From the NCBI RefSeq assembly GCF_010120715.1, contig NZ_CP047591.1, positions 3,224,001 through 3,288,000 of the forward strand: 64,000 bases of DNA, given 5' to 3'. The notes beneath the pieces were generated by a model, which had not been told where the DNA came from, searched no databases, and saw nothing but the letters and a program-made list of their open reading frames with translations. Each line of letters opens with the position of its first letter. Within the stretch, counting starts at the first letter, position 1. Shown here in pieces: positions 35,696-43,728 of this stretch. This DNA comes from Aminipila terrae (GTDB taxonomy: Bacteria > Bacillota > Clostridia > Peptostreptococcales > Anaerovoracaceae). The position numbers and the translations under genes are program-made.

Positions 35696-36142
35696 ATGAA
35701 CCATATCAATGAGTTGGTTTGTGGTTTAAAAGATAAAGATAATAAATCTGCATATCAATGCTTAAAACAGCTGGAAGCTGTGAGTGCTGAATCAGATGCT
35801 GTCTACCCTTATTTTGATACATTTGTGGAAATGCTGGATGATTTAAACTCTTACGTCAGGACAAGAGGATTGATTTTAATTGCTGCCAATGCCAGATGGG
35901 ATAATGATTTCAAAGTGGACGAGGTTATTGACGAATATCTGAAACATATAATGGATGATAAGCCCATTACAGCAAGACAGTGTATTAAGACGCTGCCAGA
36001 CATTGTTAAATATAAGCCAGAATTAAAAGAATGCATTTGCAGTGCTTTACGTAAAGCAAATCCTCAAATGTATAACAGCAGTATGCAGCCCTTAGTTTAT
36101 TCAGACATTCAGGGTGCCTTAAAAAATATAGAGTCCCTCTGA
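35696..36142 (+). CDS. HEAT-repeat-like helical protein
   Basis: A 148-residue soluble protein made of paired helices (VYPYFDTFVEMLDDLNSYVRTRGLILIAANARWD; ITARQCIKTLPDIVKYKPELKECICSALR), consistent with HEAT/armadillo-type repeats. GAAGGTGAG lies 4 bases before the ATG. Such proteins bind partners; no enzyme function is suggested. It follows the WG-repeat gene by 17 bases. Confidence 0.7.
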   Translation: MNHINELVCGLKDKDNKSAYQCLKQLEAVSAESDAVYPYFDTFVEMLDDLNSYVRTRGLILIAANARWDNDFKVDEVIDEYLKHIMDDKPITARQCIKTLPDIVKYKPELKECICSALRKANPQMYNSSMQPLVYSDIQGALKNIESL

Positions 36143-36227
36143 TCAAACTATGTTGACAGTTAATAGGGAAAATGATAGCATAAAGTAACAAATAAATAGA
36201 AATTTATGTTCTGCCCATAGATAACAA

Positions 36228-36420
36228 CCAACTATTCTTTGTTATCTGCAGACTAAGAGGGAAGCAGGTAAAAGTCCTGCGCGGTCCCCGCCGCTGTATA
36301 TGAAGAGTTCCATCAGATTGAGTTTATGAGGCTTTTAATCCTCATGAATGATATACCACTGAGCTTTTAGCTTGGGAAGGTTGAAGGGAATGATGACCCA
36401 TGAGCCAGAAGACCTGCATA
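36228..36420 (+). promoter_or_regulatory. Cobalamin (B12) riboswitch aptamer
   Basis: The conserved blocks are in order: AAGAGGGAAgcaGGT, AAAGTCCTGCGCGGTCCCCGCCGCTGTA, and GATGACCCATGAGCCAGAAGACCTGC (split here by position: B12 box at about 36392-36416). These are diagnostic of the AdoCbl-type riboswitch. An expression platform with an intrinsic terminator follows at 36515-36541. High cobalamin should switch off the downstream ATP pyrophosphatase and nitrogenase-like genes. Confidence 0.95.
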
Positions 36421-36514
36421 AATTTTCAAAAGTCTTCGACGGGTAATTTCGGAGGGCTTGAACAAGGGTGGGTATCCCACGGAGTTCTACAAAATTAATA
36501 ATTGCAGAAAAACG

Positions 36515-36541
36515 GCTGTAACAGTAATGTTACAGCTTTTT
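36515..36541 (+). terminator. Riboswitch terminator (expression platform)
   Basis: Perfect 8-bp stem GCTGTAAC / GTTACAGC with AGTAAT loop and a TTTTT tract, 65 bases before the first gene of the operon. Confidence 0.85.
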
Positions 36542-36605
36542 GTATGTCATCAGGCAGAATCGATGTAAGCTTTATAAACAGAAATCATCATAATGGAGGA
36601 GGCAG

Positions 36606-37265
36606 ATGGAATTGAAAAGTAATACGAAATTTACAGGATCATACAGCAGTGGCAAAGACAGCACCCTAGCTATATATAAAGCAATTCTCATGGGGTTTGA
36701 ACCTCAAAGTTTAATAATGACATATAATGAAGATAAAAACAAAACGTGGTTTCACGGCATTGACGAAAAAATGATAGAAAGGCTTTGTGATTCTTTACAA
36801 ATACCTATAAGACTAATAAGAACCTCAGGCAAAGATTACGAAATGAACTTTGAAAGAGTCTTAAAAGAAGAGAGAGCTAAAGGTGCAGAAGTCTGTGTCT
36901 TTGGAGATATAGATATAGAAGAACATCTGGCGTGGAACACAGATAGATGTAACAATGCAGATATAAAGCCTTTGCTTCCCCTTTGGAAAAAATCCAGGGA
37001 GCAGGTGGTTTATGATTTTATAGACAGTGGATTTATAACTTATATCACCGTTATAGATACACAGAAAATGGATGCAAAATATATAGGAAAACAGCTGACA
37101 AGAGAGCTTGTGGCAGAGCTAAAGTCAGAGGGTGTTGATGCATGCGGTGAGAATGGCGAATACCATACCTTTGTATGTGATGGACCACTTTTCAGTAAAC
37201 CTGTTGAATTTAATCCAGGTATTCCGGTTTTTGATGGCAGGTATGTAAGAATAAAGGTTTTATAA
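36606..37265 (+). CDS. Dph6-like ATP pyrophosphatase (ATP_bind_4), B12-regulated
   Basis: A 219-residue PP-loop enzyme. The ATP loop is GSYSSGKDSTLAIYKA near residues 12-27 and the family block CGENGEYHTFVCDGPLF lies near residues 180-196. Relatives (diphthine-ammonia ligase) adenylate a carboxylate and replace AMP with ammonia to make an amide. Bacteria lack diphthamide, so the substrate here must differ. The cobalamin riboswitch and the nitrogenase-like partners downstream suggest amidation of a corrinoid or other tetrapyrrole. ATGGAGGAGG precedes the start. Confidence 0.85.
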   Translation: MELKSNTKFTGSYSSGKDSTLAIYKAILMGFEPQSLIMTYNEDKNKTWFHGIDEKMIERLCDSLQIPIRLIRTSGKDYEMNFERVLKEERAKGAEVCVFGDIDIEEHLAWNTDRCNNADIKPLLPLWKKSREQVVYDFIDSGFITYITVIDTQKMDAKYIGKQLTRELVAELKSEGVDACGENGEYHTFVCDGPLFSKPVEFNPGIPVFDGRYVRIKVL

Positions 37266-37315
37266 ATTGCTTAAATCTGAACTCAACAAGTCTTTAGCAA
37301 GGTATGGAGGTACTA

Positions 37316-39622
37316 ATGAAAAATGAAATAGCTATTTATGGGAAGGGTGGTATTGGAAAATCTACGCTTAGCGCAAATATATCAGCGGCACTTGCTGACT
37401 CAGGAAAGCGGGTATTACAAATCGGCTGTGATCCAAAGCATGATTCAACCAGACTTCTGTTAAACGGGAGAAAGATAACAACGATTTTAGACTATATCAA
37501 AACAACAGGAGCGTTAGATTATAAAAAAGAAGACATATTGTTTGAGGGATATGGTTCTGTTGGGTGTGTAGAAGCAGGAGGGCCTGAGCCTGGAGTTGGG
37601 TGCGCAGGAAGAGGAATTATTACATCTTTTGAACTTCTGGAGCAGTTCAGGGTTAAGGAAGAATATGAGATAACTTTGTACGATGTTTTGGGTGACGTTG
37701 TGTGTGGGGGGTTTGCTGTTCCTATACGAAGAGAATATGCGGATACTATTTTTTTAGTGACCTCTGGAGAATATATGGCAATGTATGCAGCCAATAATAT
37801 TCTCAGAGGGATAAAGAATTATGAAAATGGCAAGTACAGAGTAGCCGGCCTGTTATATAATTCCCGTAATATTGAAGATGAAGACAGAAAAGTTTATGCT
37901 TTTGCAGCAGCAGTGGGACTGCCTGTATGTGCTAAAATTCCAAGAAGCAATGTTTTTGCCCAGGCAGAAAGAAAAAATATTACGGTTGTAGAACTTATTT
38001 CTCGCAAAATGAAGCTAAATAAAGGAGCAGATATTCAAGATGAAGAACAAAAGATTTATGACATCTTTAAGTCTTTAAGCAGAAATATAATTGATGGTGT
38101 TCCAATGTATGAGGCAAATCCTCTTTCAGACGATGAATTGGAAGCCGTTATTTACCAGACCGTAAAGGCTGACTATAAGAAACCGTTTAGCAAATGTGAT
38201 TCAGAAACAAAAGAAAGCGAAAATCATCAGGGTATAACCGTAAACAGCGAAAATCATCAGGGTATAACCGTAAACAGCGAAAATCATTCAGTCAAAGATG
38301 AAGTTACGTCATTAAACAGATATTTATCAAAGAATGTTATTCGAAATGAACCTTTGCACGGGTGTGCATTTAATGGCGCTATGACTATGAGTATCCATAT
38401 CCGGGATGCTGTAATACTGGCACATGCGCCTAAGAACTGTGCCTATTTATCCTATCAAAGTATCAGTTCCTCTGGCAGGCGCAGACTCTTTGAACGGGGA
38501 GCGCTGATGCCTGTTTCTATATCACCTAATTTTCAATGTACAGATATGAACGAAACAGATATGATTTTTGGGGGCATGGAAAAACTTACTAAGAAAATAA
38601 AGGATATAAACAAACAGCAACCTAAGGCTATCATCGTGATAAGCTCTTGTCCTGCTGGTATCATAGGAGATGACATTGACCGGGTAAAAGATTTAGCAGA
38701 CAAAGATATTCCAATACTTACGGTAAAATCTGACGGGAATTTGTCAGGGGATTATTTACAGGGGATGCTCTTATGCTATACAGAACTGGCAACTCAGATC
38801 ATAGATAAAAGCGTTAAACCTGAGAAAAAAATAGTAAACATCGTATTTGAGAAGGTTGTTGCTAAAAATACAGAAAGTAATTTTCAAATAATTGAAGAAT
38901 ATTTAAAGCAGATGAATATAACAGTAAACTGCAGGTTCCTTTGCAACACAACCTTTGATAAACTGAAGAATTTTTGTAAGGCTGAATTGAATTTACTGGC
39001 ATATAAAGACTATACAGGTATGATTCTGGAAAAATTCTTTAAAGAAAAATATGGCTGTAAATTTTTCGATAAGCAATTTCCTGTGGGATTTTCTGAAACT
39101 GCACAGTGGCTTAAGGAAATAAGTTCAGTAATGGGAGAAAGTGATGTAGCCCGAAAAATTGTCGAAGAAAATACTGCCGTCTATAAGGAAAGAATTGAAA
39201 AAATTAAAGCTACGTTAAAAGGCAAGAGACTTATGATTATTACATACAATCATAGTCTTGACTGGATTCTGACGGCAGCTATTGATGCGGGGATAGAAAT
39301 TGTAAAAGTATGTATACTCAACTTTTCACAGGACGAAGGTTTCAGAACTCAATTGAATCATAGTTTTCTCATTGAAGAAAATTATGATAATGAAAAGAGG
39401 GAAAGTGATATAGAAAAATATAATCCGGATATTTTACTGTCTAATTATGAGTCAGGTAAAGCATATAAAAACTGCATAACCGATACCATACCTATGTGCC
39501 CGGATGCAGGTTTCTTTTCAGGATGCAGTATGGTAGAAAGATGGGCATCTTTAATAAAATTAAATTTACAGGGAGAATGGAAAAAAGATGAACGATTATT
39601 TAAAAAATATTACACCAGATAG
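37316..39622 (+). CDS. Nitrogenase-like fusion: NifH-type iron protein plus NifD-type catalytic subunit
   Basis: A 768-residue fusion. Residues 1-265 are a NifH/BchL-type ATPase: P-loop GKGGIGKS, GCDPKHDST, and both [4Fe-4S] ligand cysteines (VGCAGRG and DVVCGGF). A repetitive linker (about 300-325) leads to a NifD/BchN-type domain from about 340. That domain keeps the three cluster cysteines in PLHGCAFNGA, APKNCAYLS and SSCPAGIIGDD. The Cys/His ligands of FeMo-co are not apparent, and no nifENB genes are near, so nitrogen fixation is not expected. The family also includes tetrapyrrole reductases (BchLNB, CfbCD). The ATG at 37316 has ATGGAGGT 6-7 bases upstream. Confidence 0.88.
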   Translation: MKNEIAIYGKGGIGKSTLSANISAALADSGKRVLQIGCDPKHDSTRLLLNGRKITTILDYIKTTGALDYKKEDILFEGYGSVGCVEAGGPEPGVGCAGRGIITSFELLEQFRVKEEYEITLYDVLGDVVCGGFAVPIRREYADTIFLVTSGEYMAMYAANNILRGIKNYENGKYRVAGLLYNSRNIEDEDRKVYAFAAAVGLPVCAKIPRSNVFAQAERKNITVVELISRKMKLNKGADIQDEEQKIYDIFKSLSRNIIDGVPMYEANPLSDDELEAVIYQTVKADYKKPFSKCDSETKESENHQGITVNSENHQGITVNSENHSVKDEVTSLNRYLSKNVIRNEPLHGCAFNGAMTMSIHIRDAVILAHAPKNCAYLSYQSISSSGRRRLFERGALMPVSISPNFQCTDMNETDMIFGGMEKLTKKIKDINKQQPKAIIVISSCPAGIIGDDIDRVKDLADKDIPILTVKSDGNLSGDYLQGMLLCYTELATQIIDKSVKPEKKIVNIVFEKVVAKNTESNFQIIEEYLKQMNITVNCRFLCNTTFDKLKNFCKAELNLLAYKDYTGMILEKFFKEKYGCKFFDKQFPVGFSETAQWLKEISSVMGESDVARKIVEENTAVYKERIEKIKATLKGKRLMIITYNHSLDWILTAAIDAGIEIVKVCILNFSQDEGFRTQLNHSFLIEENYDNEKRESDIEKYNPDILLSNYESGKAYKNCITDTIPMCPDAGFFSGCSMVERWASLIKLNLQGEWKKDERLFKKYYTR
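38216..38287 (+). repeat. 30-bp tandem repeat in the NifH-NifD linker
   Basis: Two exact copies of a 30-base unit plus 12 bases of a third encode SENHQGITVN twice and SENH. It is in frame, so copy number changes alter only linker length. Confidence 0.95.
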
Positions 39623-40925
39623 CTTCTCCGGTATTGTTTTTGGACTGGAGGGGATTCCTAAAGCTATCGTTTTAATCAATGGACCTACTGGGTGCAAGTT
39701 CTATCATTCTGCTACTTCAGATAATCAAAATACAAAGCAGCTAGAACTGGATCCTTTGAACTATCCTGAGAAATGGTACTTCGGACAACCCAGAGTACCT
39801 TGCACATATCTTGATAAAAGGGATTATGTGTATGGAAGCAAAAATAAAATCATAGAAGCCTTAACTTTTTTTAAAAAGAATATGGAGTTTGATATAATAT
39901 GTATAGTAAATTCACCGGGAGCATCTTTAATTGGTGATGATCTGAAGGGAATAGCAGAAGAATTTTGTGAAAATATTCCCTGCGTGTTTATCCAGACGCC
40001 AGGATATTCCAAAACGGTATGTGAAGGTTTTGAATATTCATTAATACAGTTATTCACTCAACTATTGGAAAGAGGATGGATAAAGAAAAAAGCAGAAAAA
40101 GAAAATCATGGTAGTCACCTTAAAAAGGTGGTAAATCTTTTGGGAATCTCCATCATACATAAACACTTTGAGGGGGACATTCAGGAACTGAAGCGTTTAT
40201 TAAATATGTGCGGCATTCAGGTAAATGCAGTTTTATCTTGTGACTTAACATTGGAAAGTTTAAAAGAAGCAGGTAACGCAGATTTAAATATTGTTATAAA
40301 TCCCGAATATGGACTAAACATAGCGGCGTATCTAAAGCAGGAATTCGGAACACCTTATTACCTGTGTGAGGGAATGCCGGTAGGATTTAAGGCGGTTGAA
40401 GGTTTTATAAAAGATATCTGTAGATTTCTGGAGACAGACCATGAAGGAATGGAACAGTTTTTAGAGGAAAGTGAAAAAGCCAGAGCACGGGCATATATAT
40501 TTTTATCCAGATTAAATTCTTTAACAGGTCTACCAAAAGGTGTGCCTTTTGCAGTAGAAGGAAACTGGTCGGAGTGCTATAGCTATGTAACTTTTCTGGT
40601 AGAGTATTTTGGCATGGTGGCAGAAAGTATATCTATCTTAAATGCTTCGTATGATCCCGGAAATATGCAGTTAAAGCTGAGAGAGTTTCTAAAGCTTCAC
40701 AGTATGGAGGCTTCCCTGGAAAACAATATTTTAGAGACCAACAGCGAACTGGTATTTGCCAGCGCAAATACCATAGCAAAGTTAAAACTTACGGAACTGA
40801 GGTTTAGTGGTATAGAAATCTCTTTACCAACCATGGGCTATGTAGATGTAATTCCTAAAACCCATATAGGGATAAAAGGGGCGCTGCTTTTAATTGAACA
40901 GGTTATAAACGGAATGATGTTCTAA
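39588..40925 (+). CDS. Nitrogenase component 1-like protein (NifK/BchB-type subunit)
   Basis: A 445-residue partner of the upstream fusion, overlapping its end by 35 bases. The N-terminus holds GPTGCKFYHS (Cys near 35) and VPCTYLDKRDYVYGS (Cys near 70). At the third cluster position it has NSPGASLIGDD, lacking the Cys of NifK. It should pair with the NifD-like domain as a heterotetramer and bind a [4Fe-4S] cluster with an altered ligand set. It shares the cobalamin riboswitch. The substrate is unknown; a reduced tetrapyrrole is the leading idea. Confidence 0.85.
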   Translation: MNDYLKNITPDSFSGIVFGLEGIPKAIVLINGPTGCKFYHSATSDNQNTKQLELDPLNYPEKWYFGQPRVPCTYLDKRDYVYGSKNKIIEALTFFKKNMEFDIICIVNSPGASLIGDDLKGIAEEFCENIPCVFIQTPGYSKTVCEGFEYSLIQLFTQLLERGWIKKKAEKENHGSHLKKVVNLLGISIIHKHFEGDIQELKRLLNMCGIQVNAVLSCDLTLESLKEAGNADLNIVINPEYGLNIAAYLKQEFGTPYYLCEGMPVGFKAVEGFIKDICRFLETDHEGMEQFLEESEKARARAYIFLSRLNSLTGLPKGVPFAVEGNWSECYSYVTFLVEYFGMVAESISILNASYDPGNMQLKLREFLKLHSMEASLENNILETNSELVFASANTIAKLKLTELRFSGIEISLPTMGYVDVIPKTHIGIKGALLLIEQVINGMMF

Positions 40926-40962
40926 ATGCAGAAGAAAAAATGAAAAAAATATATTTAACACG

Positions 40963-40998
40963 GGATAAGGGCAGATAATGTCCTTATCCTGCTTTTTA
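40963..40998 (+). terminator. Terminator of the B12-regulated operon
   Basis: Stem GGATAAGG / CCTTATCC followed by TGCTTTTTATA, 38 bases after the last stop codon. Confidence 0.85.
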
Positions 40999-41175
40999 TA
41001 GAAAAAATTGAATATAACAGGAGAAAAATATGAAGATAATAAAAATACTGTGGGCAGTGCAATGGTGATACAAAAACATTGTGAGATAATAGAAAATAAT
41101 GTAAAATAATAAGATATAATATTGAACTAAAATAGTAGGGTAATGGGAAATTTATTTTGTTGATAGGAGTTACAT

Positions 41176-43359
41176 ATGAATAAAATTCTAAGAAAAATGA
41201 TAGTATGGACCATAACATTAATTCTAGTATTTTCTACCTTCAGTACCGCATATGCAATGCAAATATTTGTCAGAACATTAACAGGAAAAAATATAACGTT
41301 AGATGTTGAAGCAAGTGAATCTATTAAGATTATAAAAGCTAAAATACAAGATAAAGAAGGCATTCCACCTGAGCAGCAGAGATTAATTTTTGCTGGGAAG
41401 CAATTGGAGGATGGCAGGACCCTATCTGATTATAATATTCAGAAAGAGGCTACGATACATCTTGTTGTATCAAAAAACAGCAGTACGGTCATTACTGCCA
41501 AAGATGATGGACTGGTTGTGGATGAAGGAAACAAAATCATATCAAGTGGTACGTATTCTATTGTTCCCGGGGAAAGCCTCATCTCTGATGTTGAGACCAG
41601 GTTGAATTTCCCTACTGGCGCAACCATTAAATATTTTGATGATACGGTAGGGGCCAGTGTGAATAGTTTAACCGATCATAATTCTAATACAAGTATTCCT
41701 ATGGTAGAATTACCTGTTTATAATAATTATTATATATCCCTAGTTTCAGAGGATGGGGCAAATTGGGCCAAATATCGTATATTGGCAGGGAAACAAGACC
41801 AACAAGCACCCACAGGACTGGCAGGTGTTGCACCCACATCAGCATTAAATGATGGAAAAATAACAGGAACTACAACTTTAATGGAATACAAACTTTCATC
41901 GGAGTCAACTACTTGGACTCCTGTGAGTGGAACGGAAATAACAGGATTGACTGCAGGAACTTATAATGTTCGGTATAGAGAAAAAGCAGGATTTAATGCA
42001 GGGGCATTAGCTAATGTGGTGGTGGAAGCATATACGGAATCCACTGGTAAAAGCAGTTCAACACATAAAGCAAAAGAAGCAGAAGATAAAATAGCTGTAG
42101 CAGTAAATGGACAAAAAGAAAAGGCAGGAATTGAAACCCAAAAAATAGTAAATGGTGCAACAGAAATTAACTTTGATGTGGATACTTCTATTTTATCTAA
42201 AAAAATAGAAGATGTATTGAAGGAAAAGAAAGACGGCCAACAGAATTTAGTTGAGGTAAATGTGGATAACGGAGATAATGCTACGGTAAGATTTACAGGT
42301 GACATTGTTAAGAAGATGGAAAAAGATGATTTCATTCTATCCGTTAATAAAGACAAAGTTAATTATGCTATTCCGGCTTCAGAAATTACAATTGATAAAG
42401 TAGCTGATATTTTAAAAGTAGATTCAACTACACTAAAAGACATAGACATTAATATAAAAATAAATAAAGTACCTGATTCTGTTTTAACTAAATATAATGA
42501 GATTGCTAACAAGTTTCAACAGGAATTAGTTGTGGCACCAGTTGAATTTGAAATAATTGCTAAAGCTACGGGAACAGACGGCAGTTTAAAGGAAACAACG
42601 GTAAGTAAATTTTCCAATTTTGTTGAAAGAGTGCTGGAAATACCATCAAACATAGATCCTAAAAAGATTACCACTGGTATCGTATTTAATGATGACGGAA
42701 CTTATTCACATATACCAACTGAAGTATTCCAAAAAGATGGTAAGTGGTATGCAAAATTAAACAGTTTAACAAACTCCGTTTACTCTGTAATCTATAATCC
42801 AGTAACTGTAGAATCTATAAAAGGGCATTGGTCTGAAAAAGCTGTAAATGATATGGCGTCACGATTAGTTTTAACTGAATACAAAGATTTTAATGCTGAC
42901 AAGGCTGTTACAAGAGCGGAATTTGCAGATTATATTGTAAGAGCACTGGGAATATACAGAGAAGATAAAGATAATAAGAGTGATTTTAAAGATATAATGG
43001 TAAACAGCGACAAATCTTTAAGTATTCAGATAGCCAGTGAATGGGGACTTGTTAATGGTTATTCAGATGGTACCTTCAAGGGAAACAATACCATATCAAG
43101 ACAGGAGGCTATGGCAATGTATGCAAGGGCAATGGATATTGCTAAGATAGCCGATAACAAATCAAATAAATTGACTTATTACAGGGATAGTTCCCAGGTA
43201 GCAGTTTGGGCAGAACCATCTGTAAAGAGGGTAGTGAATACTGAAATATTTAATGGAAAAGGAAGTAATATATTGGATCCAAAGAGTAAATTAACGGAAG
43301 CAGAAGCATTAACAGCTGTACGAAATTTACTTGTAAAAGCAAAACTGATTAATGAATGA
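41176..43359 (+). CDS. Secreted ubiquitin-fold protein with SLH cell-wall anchor
   Basis: A 727-residue exported protein. Residues 1-27 are a signal peptide ending TAYA. Cleavage there would leave a mature protein beginning MQIFVRTLTGK, the ubiquitin N-terminus. Residues 28-98 match eukaryotic ubiquitin at 58 of 71 positions in my hand alignment, including the K48 and K63 equivalents, QQRLIFAGKQLEDGRTLSDY and the Ile44 patch. The terminal RLRGG is replaced by SKNSS, so conjugation is not possible. Middle regions hold Ig-like or cadherin-type strands. Three SLH domains (about 546-727) bind it to the cell wall. ATAGGAG precedes the ATG. Confidence 0.92.
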   Translation: MNKILRKMIVWTITLILVFSTFSTAYAMQIFVRTLTGKNITLDVEASESIKIIKAKIQDKEGIPPEQQRLIFAGKQLEDGRTLSDYNIQKEATIHLVVSKNSSTVITAKDDGLVVDEGNKIISSGTYSIVPGESLISDVETRLNFPTGATIKYFDDTVGASVNSLTDHNSNTSIPMVELPVYNNYYISLVSEDGANWAKYRILAGKQDQQAPTGLAGVAPTSALNDGKITGTTTLMEYKLSSESTTWTPVSGTEITGLTAGTYNVRYREKAGFNAGALANVVVEAYTESTGKSSSTHKAKEAEDKIAVAVNGQKEKAGIETQKIVNGATEINFDVDTSILSKKIEDVLKEKKDGQQNLVEVNVDNGDNATVRFTGDIVKKMEKDDFILSVNKDKVNYAIPASEITIDKVADILKVDSTTLKDIDINIKINKVPDSVLTKYNEIANKFQQELVVAPVEFEIIAKATGTDGSLKETTVSKFSNFVERVLEIPSNIDPKKITTGIVFNDDGTYSHIPTEVFQKDGKWYAKLNSLTNSVYSVIYNPVTVESIKGHWSEKAVNDMASRLVLTEYKDFNADKAVTRAEFADYIVRALGIYREDKDNKSDFKDIMVNSDKSLSIQIASEWGLVNGYSDGTFKGNNTISRQEAMAMYARAMDIAKIADNKSNKLTYYRDSSQVAVWAEPSVKRVVNTEIFNGKGSNILDPKSKLTEAEALTAVRNLLVKAKLINE

Positions 43360-43379
43360 GATTAATAGCTTTATTTAAA

Positions 43380-43425
43380 AAACAAAAACTTGCAATTATA
43401 GTTGCAAGTTTTTGTTTTTTTGTTT
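43380..43425 (+). terminator. Terminator of the ubiquitin-SLH gene
   Basis: Stem AAAAACTTGCAA / TTGCAAGTTTTT followed by GTTTTTTTG. Confidence 0.9.
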
Positions 43426-43522
43426 TGTGATATAAAGTAAATTGTTTAAGATATGAGTTTGGTTATAAACATGCTGTTAAATTAATATATTGTATCAATA
43501 TATAGACAAGGAGGAATTTATC

Positions 43523-43690
43523 GTGCGGAAAGAAAAAGAGCAGCAGCCGGAAATTATAACGGTTAATATTTTTAAGAGTTCAGAGGAAAAACGTAAAAAG
43601 ATATTTGTAGACACGATGGCAAAAACCATTGCCAGAAATGAAGTAAATCTAAAAATAATCAGGTCTGAAGATCTAACGCATAACCATTAA
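43523..43690 (+). CDS. Small protein preceding the serine recombinase
   Basis: A 55-residue charged protein beginning with GTG, with AAGGAGG 7-8 bases upstream. It reads RKEKEQQPEIITVNIFKSSEEK..., a lysine/glutamate-rich, probably helical protein. It lies 38 bases ahead of the recombinase and is probably cotranscribed, perhaps as a regulator or directionality factor. The family is not recognised. Confidence 0.6.
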   Translation: MRKEKEQQPEIITVNIFKSSEEKRKKIFVDTMAKTIARNEVNLKIIRSEDLTHNH

Positions 43691-43728
43691 GTTATAAAAA
43701 ATTCATATCTAAATTTTCGGAGGTCAGG

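Noticed and set aside
37316..40925. A nitrogen-fixation (nif) locus
   Set aside because: No nifE, nifN or nifB nearby, the FeMo-co ligands are not apparent, the iron protein is fused, and control is by a B12 riboswitch.
41176..41500. Eukaryotic contamination carrying ubiquitin
   Set aside because: The ubiquitin segment is in frame with a bacterial signal peptide and SLH domains, has a bacterial ribosome site and terminator, and shows local AT-rich codon use.
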